A stretch of 64,000 nt of DNA from CBDANW01 sp965197825. Lineage in GTDB: Bacteria > Acidobacteriota > Vicinamibacteria > Marinacidobacterales > DATDRI01. Position numbers and translations under genes: made by a program. The notes beneath the pieces were generated by a model. It saw only the letters and a list, made by a program, of their open reading frames with translations. It made no database searches and had not been told where the DNA came from. Position 1 is the first letter of the stretch. Every line of letters begins with the position of its first letter. The DNA lies in contig CBDANW010000003.1 in NCBI GenBank assembly GCA_965197825.1, positions 2,356,001-2,420,000 of the forward strand. Direction: 5' to 3'. Positions 9,407-18,063 of the stretch are shown here, in pieces.

Positions 9407-10188
9407 GTCTTGCGGATGCCTTTGCCTCCGTCCACTACGCAGAGAATCGACTCATCGACGCGCAAGCCTCGCTCGAGAAGGTCCTGCAACATCGCGGTGC
9501 ACACCCGAGAGTTCTCCGTCGAGCCCAGCCATATACCCAGGGGCACCTTCGTTCCATCTATTGTGATACCGAGAGTTACGACGACGGTCTGTCCGGCCAC
9601 CTCAAGGCCATCCAGCATCAGTGCCGCAAGCTCGAACTCCTCTAGCCGCCGAGACAGGTATTCCTCGAGCTTCTTAGTCGTCTGGCTCACGAGGTGACGG
9701 CTGGCGGCACTCTTACTCGTGCCACGAGACTTCAACTTGGCCGCGGGTTTGTCCAGACTCGATTCGTAATTTCGGGTCGATACCCCCACCAAGATCTGAT
9801 TCAATACTCGCTCTGGAAGCGGGTCTTCTTCGCGGAAGGCTTCGAAGTGTGGAAGCGACGCCTCCTCGCCCGACTTCGAGCGAACTCGAGGTCGCGACAC
9901 TTGGATGCGACGACCACCGAAGCTCAGCTCTCCGTTCGTGCTCCCACAGTGGTTATGAGTTCGCTCCTTCTCGTGCTTGCCCTTGAGCCCCGCGATCTCC
10001 TCGGCGTCCTCTCTGAGCAGTAGGTGCAGAGCTGTCAGTCCTTGCTCGTACACCCATTCCGTCAGATCCGCCTTCGTGGCCGCGATCCCAGCTATCATCG
10101 GTAGCAGTATCTGACCGACTTGGCCAACTACCTTGCCCGTAGGCGAGTGCGTTTGCTTTCTTACTGGCTTCTTCGATTTCCTAGGCAT
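9407..10188 (-). pseudogene. N-terminal half of the split mutator transposase
   Basis: About 260 residues of an IS256-like transposase beginning MPRKSKKPVRK, with the zinc-like NHCGSTNGELSFGGRRI region, the first catalytic Asp in LMLDGLEV and the second near CVVDGGKGIRK. The protein frame then runs into the IS3 end at 9406. A short relic of a related gene lies at 45775-45921. Confidence 0.82.
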
Positions 10189-10294
10189 TGGTGGCTCCTT
10201 GTCCCCCTCTGGAGACGGTTTATTGGCAGACCTATTCTTAGGCCGGCCAAGGAGCCGCCGCTACCCCAAATTCAACATCCGGCGGGACATCCCC

Positions 10295-10503
10295 GAAGAG
10301 AACGACAATAGCGATAGCGTTCGCAATCAAAGGCGACGTTCCGTGCATCCTATGGCCGGAGCGCGATAACACGACCGACAACTCGTGAGGAGGTGAAAAA
10401 TAGATTGAACGTCAATCTGGCCTCCTTGGAACGGGGTCAGGCTCGTGGTCAGGTTGCCTCGACCGTGTGCCTGTGCTCCGGTGAATTCGTAGTCCACGAC
10501 ACT
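10295..10503. other. Intergenic stretch, no gene seen
   Basis: About 200 bases between the split IS256 and the stop of the GT-C gene. It contains the right copy of the GAAGAGAA duplication and a short GGAGG-like run, but no convincing ORF, repeat or hairpin was recognised. Confidence 0.4.
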
Positions 10504-12765
10504 TCAAGGAGCAGGCAGCAGCTCGATCTCTGGAAGAATCCACGGGTGCATAACGTAGTGGAGCAGAGGGCGCGAACCGTCGTTAACGCCCGGACCTATC
10601 CTGGCGAGCAGCACAGTGACCTCGACCGGCTCGAAGCTATAGTCCATCGAGGCACGCTCGGGCGATTCGAGCAAGTCACCGAGGTACTCCACGCTGTCGA
10701 GGTTCTTCCAATTGGCGAGTAGCCGCAGCGTGCCTTTCGTCTCCGCGAACAACTCGAGTCGGCGGGGATACTCGTGAGAGTAGCGCCCCGTGACGATCGA
10801 GATGCCTCGGAGGCGCACGGGCCGGGGAAGTCGCAGCCAGACGAGATCACCACTCGTCTGGGCGATCTTGGTGGTGAAGTAGGTGTCGAGCCGCCCATCG
10901 AAGGCCGCTTCGCAGCCGCTGTGGCGGCTCAGGGTCTCGCATCGCCACCCGTCTTGTTCCAGTCGAGGCCAATCGTCTGTCTCGATCATGACTGAGGGCG
11001 GCTCCTCGGGCGAGACGCGGTAGACGCGTTCGCCACCCAAAGCGCCGAGGTCAGAATCGAACACACCCCGGTCGGCGAACTTCTTCACCAGCTTGAGATT
11101 CTCTCTGTAGGCAGCCAACCTGCGCTCGAAGCGTCGCGCTGCATGCCTTACCTCCGGGTAGCGTCCGTAGTCGGGGTGAAAGACCACGTAGCGTACTCCC
11201 AGAGCCCGGACAAGCCACAACGAGTCGATGTTGGGGAACATCGTAACGAGCTGATCCAGAACGAAGTAATGAGCCAATGGATGGTTCGCGCCGTAACCGT
11301 TAACTATAGGTAGCCAGTGGCGCGCCGACTGAAACACCCAGAGCGACTCCCAGTGCCTTCCGCGACTCGGGTTCATGGGGTATTCGAGGATCGGGGTGCC
11401 GGCTGGTAACGACTCAAGCCAGTTGTAGACCTCGGGTTCACTGGAACCAACTGGCAGCCGGTAGGTTGCGAGGGGTGTCGACAGGTGCTCGAGGGGTAAC
11501 GCGAAGACGAGCACGCCGAGCGGCAACCAGGGGCGGGTCAGGGCGGCGTGCCGCGTCAAGAGCTGAGCGCCGAGCCCAGCGAATACGGCGACTGAAAGGC
11601 GGACGAACATCGAGAAGCGAGATGGAACGCGTGTCTGGTCGTAGCCCGGCACATGCTCATGCAGCCAGGCGTAAGGACCGGGCAGATCTCCGATTCCAGG
11701 GATCGGTAGGAACTTGCCGCAACCGAGCAGAAAGGCCAGCGCTCCGAACGCAGCAAGGAACATCAGCCATCGGTAGCGATCCTCTGGGCCGAACGATCTG
11801 CTTCTTCTCGACCCTGCCGTGACCAGCCCGAGCACCGCCAACGAGAGTGTGGCGAAGCCCAGGAAGTACCGATCGTCGTACCCTGTGTGTTCGACCCCGA
11901 GTCGACCTCCATAGAGCCAATTGCTGGAGGGCACGTTCCAGTAACTTGTCTGGGGTAGCGCACCAACACGGAGCGGTTTTGCGGTTCGCACGCTCTGGAG
12001 ACGCTCCGATTGCGCGGCGTAGAGGGGGACAAGCAGGGGGAACGCGACAACGAGGGCGAGAGCTAACCCGCGCCATCGCCTGCCCCACAGCTCACGGTCG
12101 CCCCGGACTATTAGCAGCATTGGAGCGAGAACGACGAGCAACGTAGCAAGGTACAGGGTGTAGTAGTGGCAGCTCAGTCCCTGCATCACAGCGGCGGCGC
12201 TCATACCGAGAGCGTCTCGCGTGCGCCCCTGGCGCCAAAACCGGACTAGAAAGAACAGCAGCAGAGGTGTCCACTGACCCGATACGATCTGAAGCCGCGC
12301 CGCCGAGTCGTAGTTCGCTGTCGTGAAGGCGAACACGACACCCGCGACTGTCGCCGCGACCAGGGACCCGAGCACCTCGCGCACGAGCAGAAACATGCTC
12401 AGTGCCGACAACACGATGGTCAGCACGAAGGTGAGGTTGTAGGTGACGGCCACATCACCGGTGACCATCCAAATTGGCCACGCGAGAAGACCCACGCCGA
12501 TCATCGGCTCACCATAGAGAAGCGCAGCGCGATCGGGATAGAAGATGTTGGCAGCAAACAGGGTGGACGGCGACGCCTGCAGAGCTCGTGCGACCCAACT
12601 GGTCGTCCACGCGCTCAACAAGCTGTTGTTGCTGTCCGGCAGTACTTCAGACGGAGTCGTGGCGAGCGGGTGGCTCGTAGCTACGGCGAGCAAGACGTAG
12701 ATCACCAGTACTGTCGCGACTGGGTATCGGCGCAACGTGTCGAGTGACTTGCCGTTAACGATCAT
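10504..12765 (-). CDS. Polytopic GT-C/YfhO-like protein with C-terminal discoidin-like module
   Basis: 753 residues. An N-terminal hydrophobic region (about 15-430) carries many membrane segments, with the first large loop holding LPDSNNSLLSAWTTSWVARAL. A soluble half (about 430-753) faces the periplasm. Within it, from about residue 620, is a beta-rich stretch with AAFDGRLDTYFTTK and later RYSHEYPRRLELFAE, resembling an F5/8-type (discoidin) carbohydrate-binding module. It is a paralogue of 31289-33523 by shared architecture and motifs (SHYY in the membrane part). A glycan transferase or glycan-handling role is inferred; no substrate is assignable. ATG start. Confidence 0.75.
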   Translation of the reverse strand: MIVNGKSLDTLRRYPVATVLVIYVLLAVATSHPLATTPSEVLPDSNNSLLSAWTTSWVARALQASPSTLFAANIFYPDRAALLYGEPMIGVGLLAWPIWMVTGDVAVTYNLTFVLTIVLSALSMFLLVREVLGSLVAATVAGVVFAFTTANYDSAARLQIVSGQWTPLLLFFLVRFWRQGRTRDALGMSAAAVMQGLSCHYYTLYLATLLVVLAPMLLIVRGDRELWGRRWRGLALALVVAFPLLVPLYAAQSERLQSVRTAKPLRVGALPQTSYWNVPSSNWLYGGRLGVEHTGYDDRYFLGFATLSLAVLGLVTAGSRRSRSFGPEDRYRWLMFLAAFGALAFLLGCGKFLPIPGIGDLPGPYAWLHEHVPGYDQTRVPSRFSMFVRLSVAVFAGLGAQLLTRHAALTRPWLPLGVLVFALPLEHLSTPLATYRLPVGSSEPEVYNWLESLPAGTPILEYPMNPSRGRHWESLWVFQSARHWLPIVNGYGANHPLAHYFVLDQLVTMFPNIDSLWLVRALGVRYVVFHPDYGRYPEVRHAARRFERRLAAYRENLKLVKKFADRGVFDSDLGALGGERVYRVSPEEPPSVMIETDDWPRLEQDGWRCETLSRHSGCEAAFDGRLDTYFTTKIAQTSGDLVWLRLPRPVRLRGISIVTGRYSHEYPRRLELFAETKGTLRLLANWKNLDSVEYLGDLLESPERASMDYSFEPVEVTVLLARIGPGVNDGSRPLLHYVMHPWILPEIELLPAP

Positions 12766-12873
12766 CCTGTCTCGATCCCCACGGGCAGTCTCACGGCCTC
12801 AATCTTCCACGATGATTGGCATAACAGCGCACAAGTGGGCGACGGACTGGGCGGGTGCCACCGCGGACGTGCG

Positions 12874-13140
12874 CTACTCGAAGCACGGGACGGCCTCGAC
12901 CATGCTTGCACTTCGGCCTGACAAGCAGAAGCAATCGATCACGGGAACGGAGCGAGCGAGGCCGCACCTATCGCACATCAAGATGTTGTGGTGAAGAGCA
13001 AGCTGGAAGCCAGTGTAGGCGATCTCGCCGCGCTCGATTGCGGGTCCGCACGGCACGTGCCAAGGGTAGGGCAGGCGAAGGGCACCGCCACAAAGAAGAC
13101 AGACGGCTGGCTCAATGCCCGAGGGCGTTGGACCGCTCAA
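12874..13140 (-). pseudogene. Zinc-ribbon N-terminus of a methyltransferase (relic)
   Basis: About 88 residues from a TTG overlapping the end of the GT2 gene. It shows two Cys pairs (CLLCGG and CDRCGLARS) spaced as in the zinc-ribbon head of class I sugar methyltransferases such as the intact one at 37575-38522. No SAM-binding domain follows; the frame ends at 12874. It could be a small zinc-ribbon protein, but position between GT2 and GT-C mirrors the intact GT2-methyltransferase order at 38-39 kb. Confidence 0.55.
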
Positions 13141-13858
13141 GGTACTCTCGCCGCAGCCGGTCGCGGTGTCGGAGACTCTTGTAGAGAGTTCCAAAGGTCT
13201 CGAGAATGTAGCGGACGGAGTTGACGACGTCGACCGACGAAGAGTCGCTCGCGTAGCGGGTCGGGATGGCCACTTCCTGAATACGAAAGCCGAGTAAGAC
13301 CGCCTCGATCACCATCTGGCTGTCGAACACAAACTGGTCGGAAAAACGGTGGTAGCCGATGAGCTCCAAGAAGCGACGCGAATACGCCTTCATCCCGCTA
13401 TGAAGCTCGGTGAAAGACGTTCCGAGACAGATGTTCTCTACTATGGTCGTGAAACGGTTTCCGATGTAACGGTGCAAGGACATGCCGCCCGCAATGGGTT
13501 TGCCGCCGTCCTTGAAGCGCGAGCCGAAAACGAAATCGGCGCGTCCCGAGCGAATCGGCTCCACCAGCTCCGGAACTCGGTGGGGTGCGTACTGATAGTC
13601 GGGATGAAGGAGCACGACGATATCTGCGCCCCGCTCGAGAGCCCAGTCGTAGCAGGTCTTTTGGCTTCCACCATAGCCGCGATTTTGCGGATGCCGGCGG
13701 GTGGCTAGGTGGAGCTTCTCGGCAACCGCACAAGTATCATCCGGGCTTGCGTCGTCGACCACCAAGACTTCGTCATAGGACTCGCCAGGGATCGTCCGAT
13801 AGGTCTTTTCGATGGTTCGCGCCGCTTTGTAGGCGGGCATGGTGACGATGGTTTTCAC
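13112..13858 (-). CDS. Family 2 glycosyltransferase (dolichol-phosphate-mannose-synthase-like)
   Basis: A 248-residue cytosolic GT-A enzyme starting at GTG. It has the nucleotide-sugar pocket VVDDASPDDT (about residue 35), NRGYGGSQKT, the metal-binding region LLHPDYQY (about 85), and the acceptor-side LHSGMKAYSRRFLE and SDQFVFDSQMV motifs. It is likely to load a sugar on polyprenyl phosphate for the GT-C proteins nearby. It lacks C-terminal membrane helices, unlike the GT2 at 38519-39445. Confidence 0.88.
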   Translation of the reverse strand: MKTIVTMPAYKAARTIEKTYRTIPGESYDEVLVVDDASPDDTCAVAEKLHLATRRHPQNRGYGGSQKTCYDWALERGADIVVLLHPDYQYAPHRVPELVEPIRSGRADFVFGSRFKDGGKPIAGGMSLHRYIGNRFTTIVENICLGTSFTELHSGMKAYSRRFLELIGYHRFSDQFVFDSQMVIEAVLLGFRIQEVAIPTRYASDSSSVDVVNSVRYILETFGTLYKSLRHRDRLRREYLERSNALGH

Positions 13859-14046
13859 GTTTCCTCGGCGACGGAGTTCTTTTCAGAGTCAGTGTTATTC
13901 GCAAATATATGACGGGACTCTTACACGAAACCGGTGGCTAGCGCAACGCCTCTTGAGAGGAGTAGTCGGAGCTTGGCGGAGCGTTTTCCGGGTCGCGTTC
14001 CGGGTGGCTGGTACTTTCGACTGACACTCCCGGCCGAAGGCATTTT

Positions 14047-15435
14047 TCATGATATGGATTGATCGGGAACGAGGCTGAAGCCGAGTCGGGTAGCTTTGCG
14101 TCGGAGATTACTCAGGAGGCGTTGCTGGTATTGCCTTTCATAGGCGTCCTGACCGAGCTCAATGAACTCCTCTCCAGTCGCAAGCATGCGGAAGTAGATG
14201 GTCGCTATTTTACGGGCGGTAGCTGTGATGGCCTTTGGAGCACCTCGTCGCGATCGGATTCGTCGATAGAAAGCGCCGAGCGCGGTTTGGGTATTGCGGA
14301 CAGCGCACGCGGCGAGGCGAAAGAGTTTTGCAGCACGACTGGAGCTCATTGGGGTGGCCCGGCGAAAGATTCGACCAGCGGACTCCTTATTATTCGGTGC
14401 GAGAGCTAGCCATGAGGTGAAGTGCTTGTCACTTTTCCACGGGCTCATGTCGCAACCGGTTTCTCCTACGAGCTGCAGAACGGCATAGCTACCTAAGCCG
14501 GGAACCCTGGTTAGGTCCACCCCCGTGAGTCCCAATAGAGACTCAGCGAGCGGAAAGCGCGGCCCGTTGCCGCTACGCGCTCGCCGTGTCCGTGGTTTCG
14601 GCTTAGGCCGAGCGTCCTGAGGCCGGGTCTCCAATTTGGACAGGCATCTCTCGATCCGCTTGTCACAGTCTTCCATTTTCTCTTGATAGAAATCGTACAA
14701 CTCCACCGACTGTTGAAGAGCGAAAACATGCTCGCTCCGATAGTTACCTTCTAAGGCTTTCGCGATCGTGGCCTCATCGTTGTGGCAACGTTCATGCCTC
14801 AGTTTTGCTAGGTCACGAGGATCTCGCTCTCCTCTCAAGATCGCTCGGATGATCGCAAGGCCGGTGACTCCGGTCACGTCGCGCAGGACGTGTTGTAGCT
14901 GGAGCCCCATTTGGTTGAGCGCTTTGTGCATATGCTGAATGTGGCGAGCCGCTGACTCCACCAGCGAGCTTCGTTGGCGGGTGTATGCCCTTAGCTCGCA
15001 AATCGCCGATTCCGGCCGAAAGGTTTTTGGGAGTAGCCCGAATGTATGCAGCTGTTGCAGCCACTCCGCATCCGACACGTCTGACTTGCGCCCAGATACG
15101 TTTTTCACTTTGCGAGCATCGACCAGATAGACTTCAAATCCCTCGTCTTCCAACAACTCGTACAGTGGAATCCAATAAACTCCGGTCGACTCCATCGCCA
15201 CCGTGCACACGCCGCACGCCTTCAGCCAATTGGCCAGCTCTCGCAGCGAGCATACAAAGCTCTGAAACGTGCGGACATGTTCGCCCTCAGGAGTGCGCCC
15301 CTTCGGGACTGCCGCCACGATTGACTCCGCTCCAATATCAATCCCTGCAGCATCTAGATTTACCGTGTCGAGCTCGTGCTCCAATTTTTTCCGTCTTGCT
15401 TGACGACTGCTTTTTGTCCTGACGCGACGTGCCAT
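14047..15435 (-). CDS. IS110-family transposase (DEDD recombinase)
   Basis: About 462 residues. The ATG of MARRVRTKS is preferred because AAGGAG precedes it. The N-terminal RuvC-like DEDD domain shows AGIDIGAESI, AMESTGVYW and GRKSDVSDAEWLQ. The C-terminal Transposase_20 domain shows VPGLGSYAVLQLVGETG and the serine-rich TPMSSSRAAKLF. A Pro/Arg-rich linker (KPKPRTRRARSG) lies between them. It is complete and uninterrupted. A noncoding region of more than 200 bp precedes it, as in IS110 elements that encode a bridge RNA. Confidence 0.92.
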   Translation of the reverse strand: MARRVRTKSSRQARRKKLEHELDTVNLDAAGIDIGAESIVAAVPKGRTPEGEHVRTFQSFVCSLRELANWLKACGVCTVAMESTGVYWIPLYELLEDEGFEVYLVDARKVKNVSGRKSDVSDAEWLQQLHTFGLLPKTFRPESAICELRAYTRQRSSLVESAARHIQHMHKALNQMGLQLQHVLRDVTGVTGLAIIRAILRGERDPRDLAKLRHERCHNDEATIAKALEGNYRSEHVFALQQSVELYDFYQEKMEDCDKRIERCLSKLETRPQDARPKPKPRTRRARSGNGPRFPLAESLLGLTGVDLTRVPGLGSYAVLQLVGETGCDMSPWKSDKHFTSWLALAPNNKESAGRIFRRATPMSSSRAAKLFRLAACAVRNTQTALGAFYRRIRSRRGAPKAITATARKIATIYFRMLATGEEFIELGQDAYERQYQQRLLSNLRRKATRLGFSLVPDQSIS

Positions 15436-15456
15436 TTCTCGCTCCTTTCGGCGCAA

Positions 15457-15690
15457 CCAGGAGAGAGGGGCGATTCAAAACATTCTTTCGAACGGGGTCA
15501 TGCCTCGCGACATGCCACCACGGATACTCCCGCTAACCCTCCAGACCTTGCTGTCAAACGGGCACTGAGCACCATCGTACCTTCGGCCTTGACTCCCGGC
15601 TGCACTCGATCGGAGTCTACTTCCTCCCACAGATCTCAAAGGGTCAGTCTCCGATTACCTTCGCCCGCCCGGGCGATGCCATTGCTGTCA
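15457..15690 (-). ncRNA. Candidate IS110 bridge-RNA region
   Basis: Noncoding end of the IS110 upstream of its recombinase, the location of the bridge RNA in the IS110 group. The outer end has CGGGCGATGCCATTGCTGTC, which recurs at about 60292-60315 as a detached remnant, so the element end is close to 15690-15700. RNA folding and loop matches to donor or target cannot be judged by eye; the call rests on family and position. Confidence 0.4.
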
Positions 15691-15697
15691 AGTTGAC

Positions 15698-15737
15698 GAA
15701 AAACTAGCTGACCGACCCCCAAAATACTGGGCTCGAG
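15698..15737 (+). repeat. Partial arm of the palindromic element
   Basis: The run AACTAGCTGACCGACCCCCA, then TGGGCTCGAG, matches one arm and the centre of the 118-bp palindrome at 51327-51444 with a few changes. It is cut at its centre by MITE-A copy 2. Confidence 0.55.
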
Positions 15738-16057
15738 CCCGTCCTGTGCCAAAACTCGGCCCTTTTGAAAGACCATGTCTGTAATTTAATGCACCGTAAA
15801 GTCTTAGCGTCATTTTATCAACACTTAATGGCGGAAGCACCCATGAGGTCTGTGTGAGCAGCAAGGGCTGTCCGATCGAACAACGGCTGCCTGACCAACA
15901 GTAGGATTTGCACATGGTACGTCATGATGGATCCGAAGGTAACACCCTCGAGCCAGACGATTGTAAAGCCCACAGCCTTTGGCACCGTCGCAAAACACAG
16001 ACGCTAAGCTGCTGATTTATCGGCTATTTCAAGAGGGCCGAGTTTTGGCACAGGACG
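15738..16057 (+). mobile_element. MITE-A copy 2 (320 bp)
   Basis: Full-length copy, same orientation as the copy at 1878-2197, differing at scattered bases. The left side interrupts the palindrome relic, the right side interrupts a transposase N-terminal fragment. Confidence 0.85.
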
Positions 16058-16297
16058 CCCTTAGGCTCTACAGTTACCCAAAACCCGCGGTCGACGTTCG
16101 AGAGCCGCAGCCGTTTCACCGAACGGCGGAGGACGGCGAGCTGCTGCCGAAGAGCGACATTGTCGAGAGCCAGCTCGCGACGAGCCTTGAAGGCGGAGAT
16201 GAGAGCGCGAACAAACGACGAAATCAAGCAGGCATGGTGCCGGCAGACCGGAGACTAATCAAGTTTGGGGCGCCCGGATGAATAAATCGAAGGCACA
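16058..16297 (-). pseudogene. N-terminal fragment of an integrase-core transposase
   Basis: About 50 residues in the style ISSFVRALISAFKA then LDNVALRQQLAVLRR, the coiled N-terminus seen in the complete transposase at 23793-24842 (LENVALRQQV). It is cut by MITE-A copy 2 after GFWVTV. Upstream of it lies an element tip (TGTGCCTTCGATTTATTCAT on the minus strand, ending at 16297), which is inverted relative to the tip at 16661. Confidence 0.7.
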
Positions 16298-16349
16298 GGC
16301 TCGGCGCTTGCCTGTCCGGCCGGAAGGCACATTGCCGCCCTCGGCTCGG

Positions 16350-16418
16350 TCGCAAACACAGACACTAAGCTGCTGATTTATGGGCTATTTCAAAAAGGCC
16401 GAGTTTTGGCACAGGACG
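16350..16418 (+). repeat. Solo right end of MITE-A/C family
   Basis: About 69 bp, including CTAAGCTGCTGATTTATGGG and the terminal GAGTTTTGGCACAGGACG. No matching left end is nearby. Confidence 0.7.
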
Positions 16419-16620
16419 CCGTGCTGGGAGAAAGCGGAGCGTTCTCTCCGAGAAGCCCTCGCAGTGCCAAATCGAAGTCTCCATGAGCCAGGCCGTGCAG
16501 GTACAACTCGGGGATCAGCTCGCTCACCGTCTCGCTCCGTCGCTTGAACAGCGGAAGCACTCGACTTTCGAACCTCTCCTCTACGTCCCGTACTCTCGGG
16601 CGACGAACCGTCACTGTATG
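16419..16620 (-). pseudogene. Mutator transposase fragment
   Basis: Translates to VTVRRPRVRDVEERFESR, LFKRRSETVSELIPE and HGLAHGDFDLALRGLLGEN, matching the longer but frameshifted relic at 62076-62690. Both ends are lost; the left side is replaced by a MITE end. Confidence 0.75.
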
Positions 16621-16660
16621 CGGGTGCTCTTGCCACCATGCACGCTAGGTTCCGCGCACC

Positions 16661-16830
16661 TGTGCCTTCTATTTATTCATCCGCGCGCACCGAACTTGAT
16701 TAGTCTCCGGTCTGCCGGGACCATGCCGGCATGATTTCGTCATTTGTTCGCGCTCTCGTCTCTGCCTTCAAGGCTCCTCGCGAGCTGGCTCTCGAGAATG
16801 TCGCTCTTCGGCAGCAGCTCGCCGTCCTCC
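16661..16830 (+). pseudogene. N-terminal fragment of an integrase-core transposase, inverted twin
   Basis: Tip TGTGCCTTCTATTTATTCAT, then about 85 bp, then a start at ATG 16732 reading ISSFVRALVSAFKA and ENVALRQQLAVL before MITE-A copy 3 cuts it. The same start region occurs inverted at 16058-16297, but the MITE entered at a different codon, so the two hits are independent. Confidence 0.7.
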
Positions 16831-17152
16831 CCCGTCCTGTGCCAAAACTCGGCCCTCTTGAAATAGCCGATAAATCAGCAGCTTAGCGTCTGTGTTTTGC
16901 GATGGTGCCAAGGGCCGTGGCCTTTACAATCGTCTGGCCCGAGGGTGTTATCTTCGGATCCATCATGACGTACCATGGTGCAATTCCTACTGTTGGTCAG
17001 GCAGCCGTTGTTCGATCGGGCAGCCCTGCCGCTCACACAGACCTCATGGGTGCTTCCACCATTAAGTGTTGGCAAAATGACACTAAGACTTTACAGTGCA
17101 TTAAATTACAGCCATGGTCTTTCAAAAGGGCCGAGTTTTGGCACAGGACGGG
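16831..17152 (-). mobile_element. MITE-A copy 3 (inverted)
   Basis: Full-length copy in reverse orientation to copies 1 and 2, bounded by CCCGTCCTGTGCC and GGCACAGGACGGG. Its right edge abuts the first CRISPR repeat with at most one base overlap. Confidence 0.85.
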
Positions 17153-17241
17153 GTACATCCCCGCGCGTGCGGGGGAAACCACGCGATGGGTGATGTAGTC
17201 ACGATCCTGCAAGGTACATCCCCGCGCGTGCGGGGGAAACC
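17152..17241 (-). CRISPR. Two-repeat type I-E-like CRISPR remnant
   Basis: Two identical 29-base repeats at 17152-17180 and 17213-17241 enclose one 32-base spacer (17181-17212), giving the 61-base period characteristic of type I-E. Each repeat holds the stem CCCCGC-GCGT-GCGGGG. Read on the minus strand it ends GCGGGGATGTACC, like the I-E 5' handle, so transcription was probably leftward. A MITE abuts the left repeat, so older spacers on that side are lost. No third repeat is present to the right and no cas gene is in the window. Confidence 0.8.
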
Positions 17242-17361
17242 ATGGCCCAATGCCGGCCACTCGCACGGTAACGGGTCCGGTCTTCTTTTTTGCGGATCAG
17301 AGCCAGTCTTGAGGTACGATTCCGGGACTTGCCCGTTGCTCGACGGCAGGGAGGCGCTATC

Positions 17362-18063
17362 TTGGCTAAGTTTGCGATCTACGGCAACCGAAACCCGAGA
17401 GAGGTTCCGATCTACAGCCCAGCAGAGGCGGCTCACTATCTTCGGATTCCTGCGAATACCATTCGGTCGTGGGTATACGGTCGCTCCTACACGACATCTG
17501 CAGGAATTCAGCGGGCCGTGCCCCTCGTGCGCCCGGCGGGGCAAAGAGGCATGTTGTCTTTCGTCAACATGCTCGAACTGCACGTACTAGGTGCGATTCG
17601 GCGGGACCACCTTGTTCATATGAGGCAGATCCGGAGCGCTCTGGACTTCCTTCGACGACGATTCCACAGTGCACACCCGCTGATCGAAGAGGCGATGCAG
17701 ACTGACGGCAAGTACCTGTTTGTCAAGAAGTTCGGTAAACTTATCAACGCTTCTCAAGAGGGCCAGGGCGCGATGGAGGAGATCCTCGAAGCTTACCTCC
17801 GGCGCATCGAGCGCGACGAGCAGGGCCTCGCGATTCGCCTATACCCCTTCACGCGTCGCGGAACTGACAGCCCGCGCTTTGTCTCGATCGACCCGTTAGT
17901 AGCCTATGGGAGGCCAGTGATTGCTGGTTCTCGTGTTACCACGGCGGACGTTGCAGATCGTTTCAAGGCTGGTGAGTCACCAGAGGATCTCTCGAAGGAC
18001 TATGACCGGACCGCGGAAGAAATCTGGGAGGCGATCCGCTGCGAGCTCGACGCAGCGGCGTGA
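17362..18063 (+). CDS. DUF433-type antitoxin with MerR-like N-terminus (VapB45-like)
   Basis: About 233 residues. The TTG at 17362 is preferred because GGGAGG precedes it. An N-terminal winged HTH-like region (YSPAEAAHYLRIPANTIRSWV) is followed by a middle segment and the DUF433 domain at the C-terminus (DPLVAYGRPVIAGSRVTTADVADRFKAGESPEDL), the part that binds operator DNA and toxin in VapBC45-type pairs. The PIN-like toxin gene overlaps its 3' end by about 60 bases. Likely autoregulatory. The antitoxin is intact although its partner is truncated. Confidence 0.8.
   Translation: MAKFAIYGNRNPREVPIYSPAEAAHYLRIPANTIRSWVYGRSYTTSAGIQRAVPLVRPAGQRGMLSFVNMLELHVLGAIRRDHLVHMRQIRSALDFLRRRFHSAHPLIEEAMQTDGKYLFVKKFGKLINASQEGQGAMEEILEAYLRRIERDEQGLAIRLYPFTRRGTDSPRFVSIDPLVAYGRPVIAGSRVTTADVADRFKAGESPEDLSKDYDRTAEEIWEAIRCELDAAA

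Larger units (their letters stand above)
7022..10294 (-). mobile_element. IS256-family element split by nested insertions, outer ends preserved
   Basis: Outer terminal repeats match: the left begins GGGGATGTCCCGGCCGCTGT, and the right end read on the minus strand begins GGGGATGTCCCGCCGGATGT. The duplication GAAGAGAA flanks it exactly at 7014-7021 and 10295-10302. The transposase N-terminal half lies at 9407-10188 and the C-terminal half at 7080-7613, both on the minus strand. Between them sit a tyrosine-recombinase relic (7665-8085) and an IS3 (8144-9406). The intact element would have been about 1.4 kb. Confidence 0.85.

Noticed and set aside
17921..18001. Longer N-terminus for the PIN-like toxin
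   Set aside because: The extra residues lie within the antitoxin's DUF433 codons and show no PIN features; ATG 18002 is nearer the domain start.
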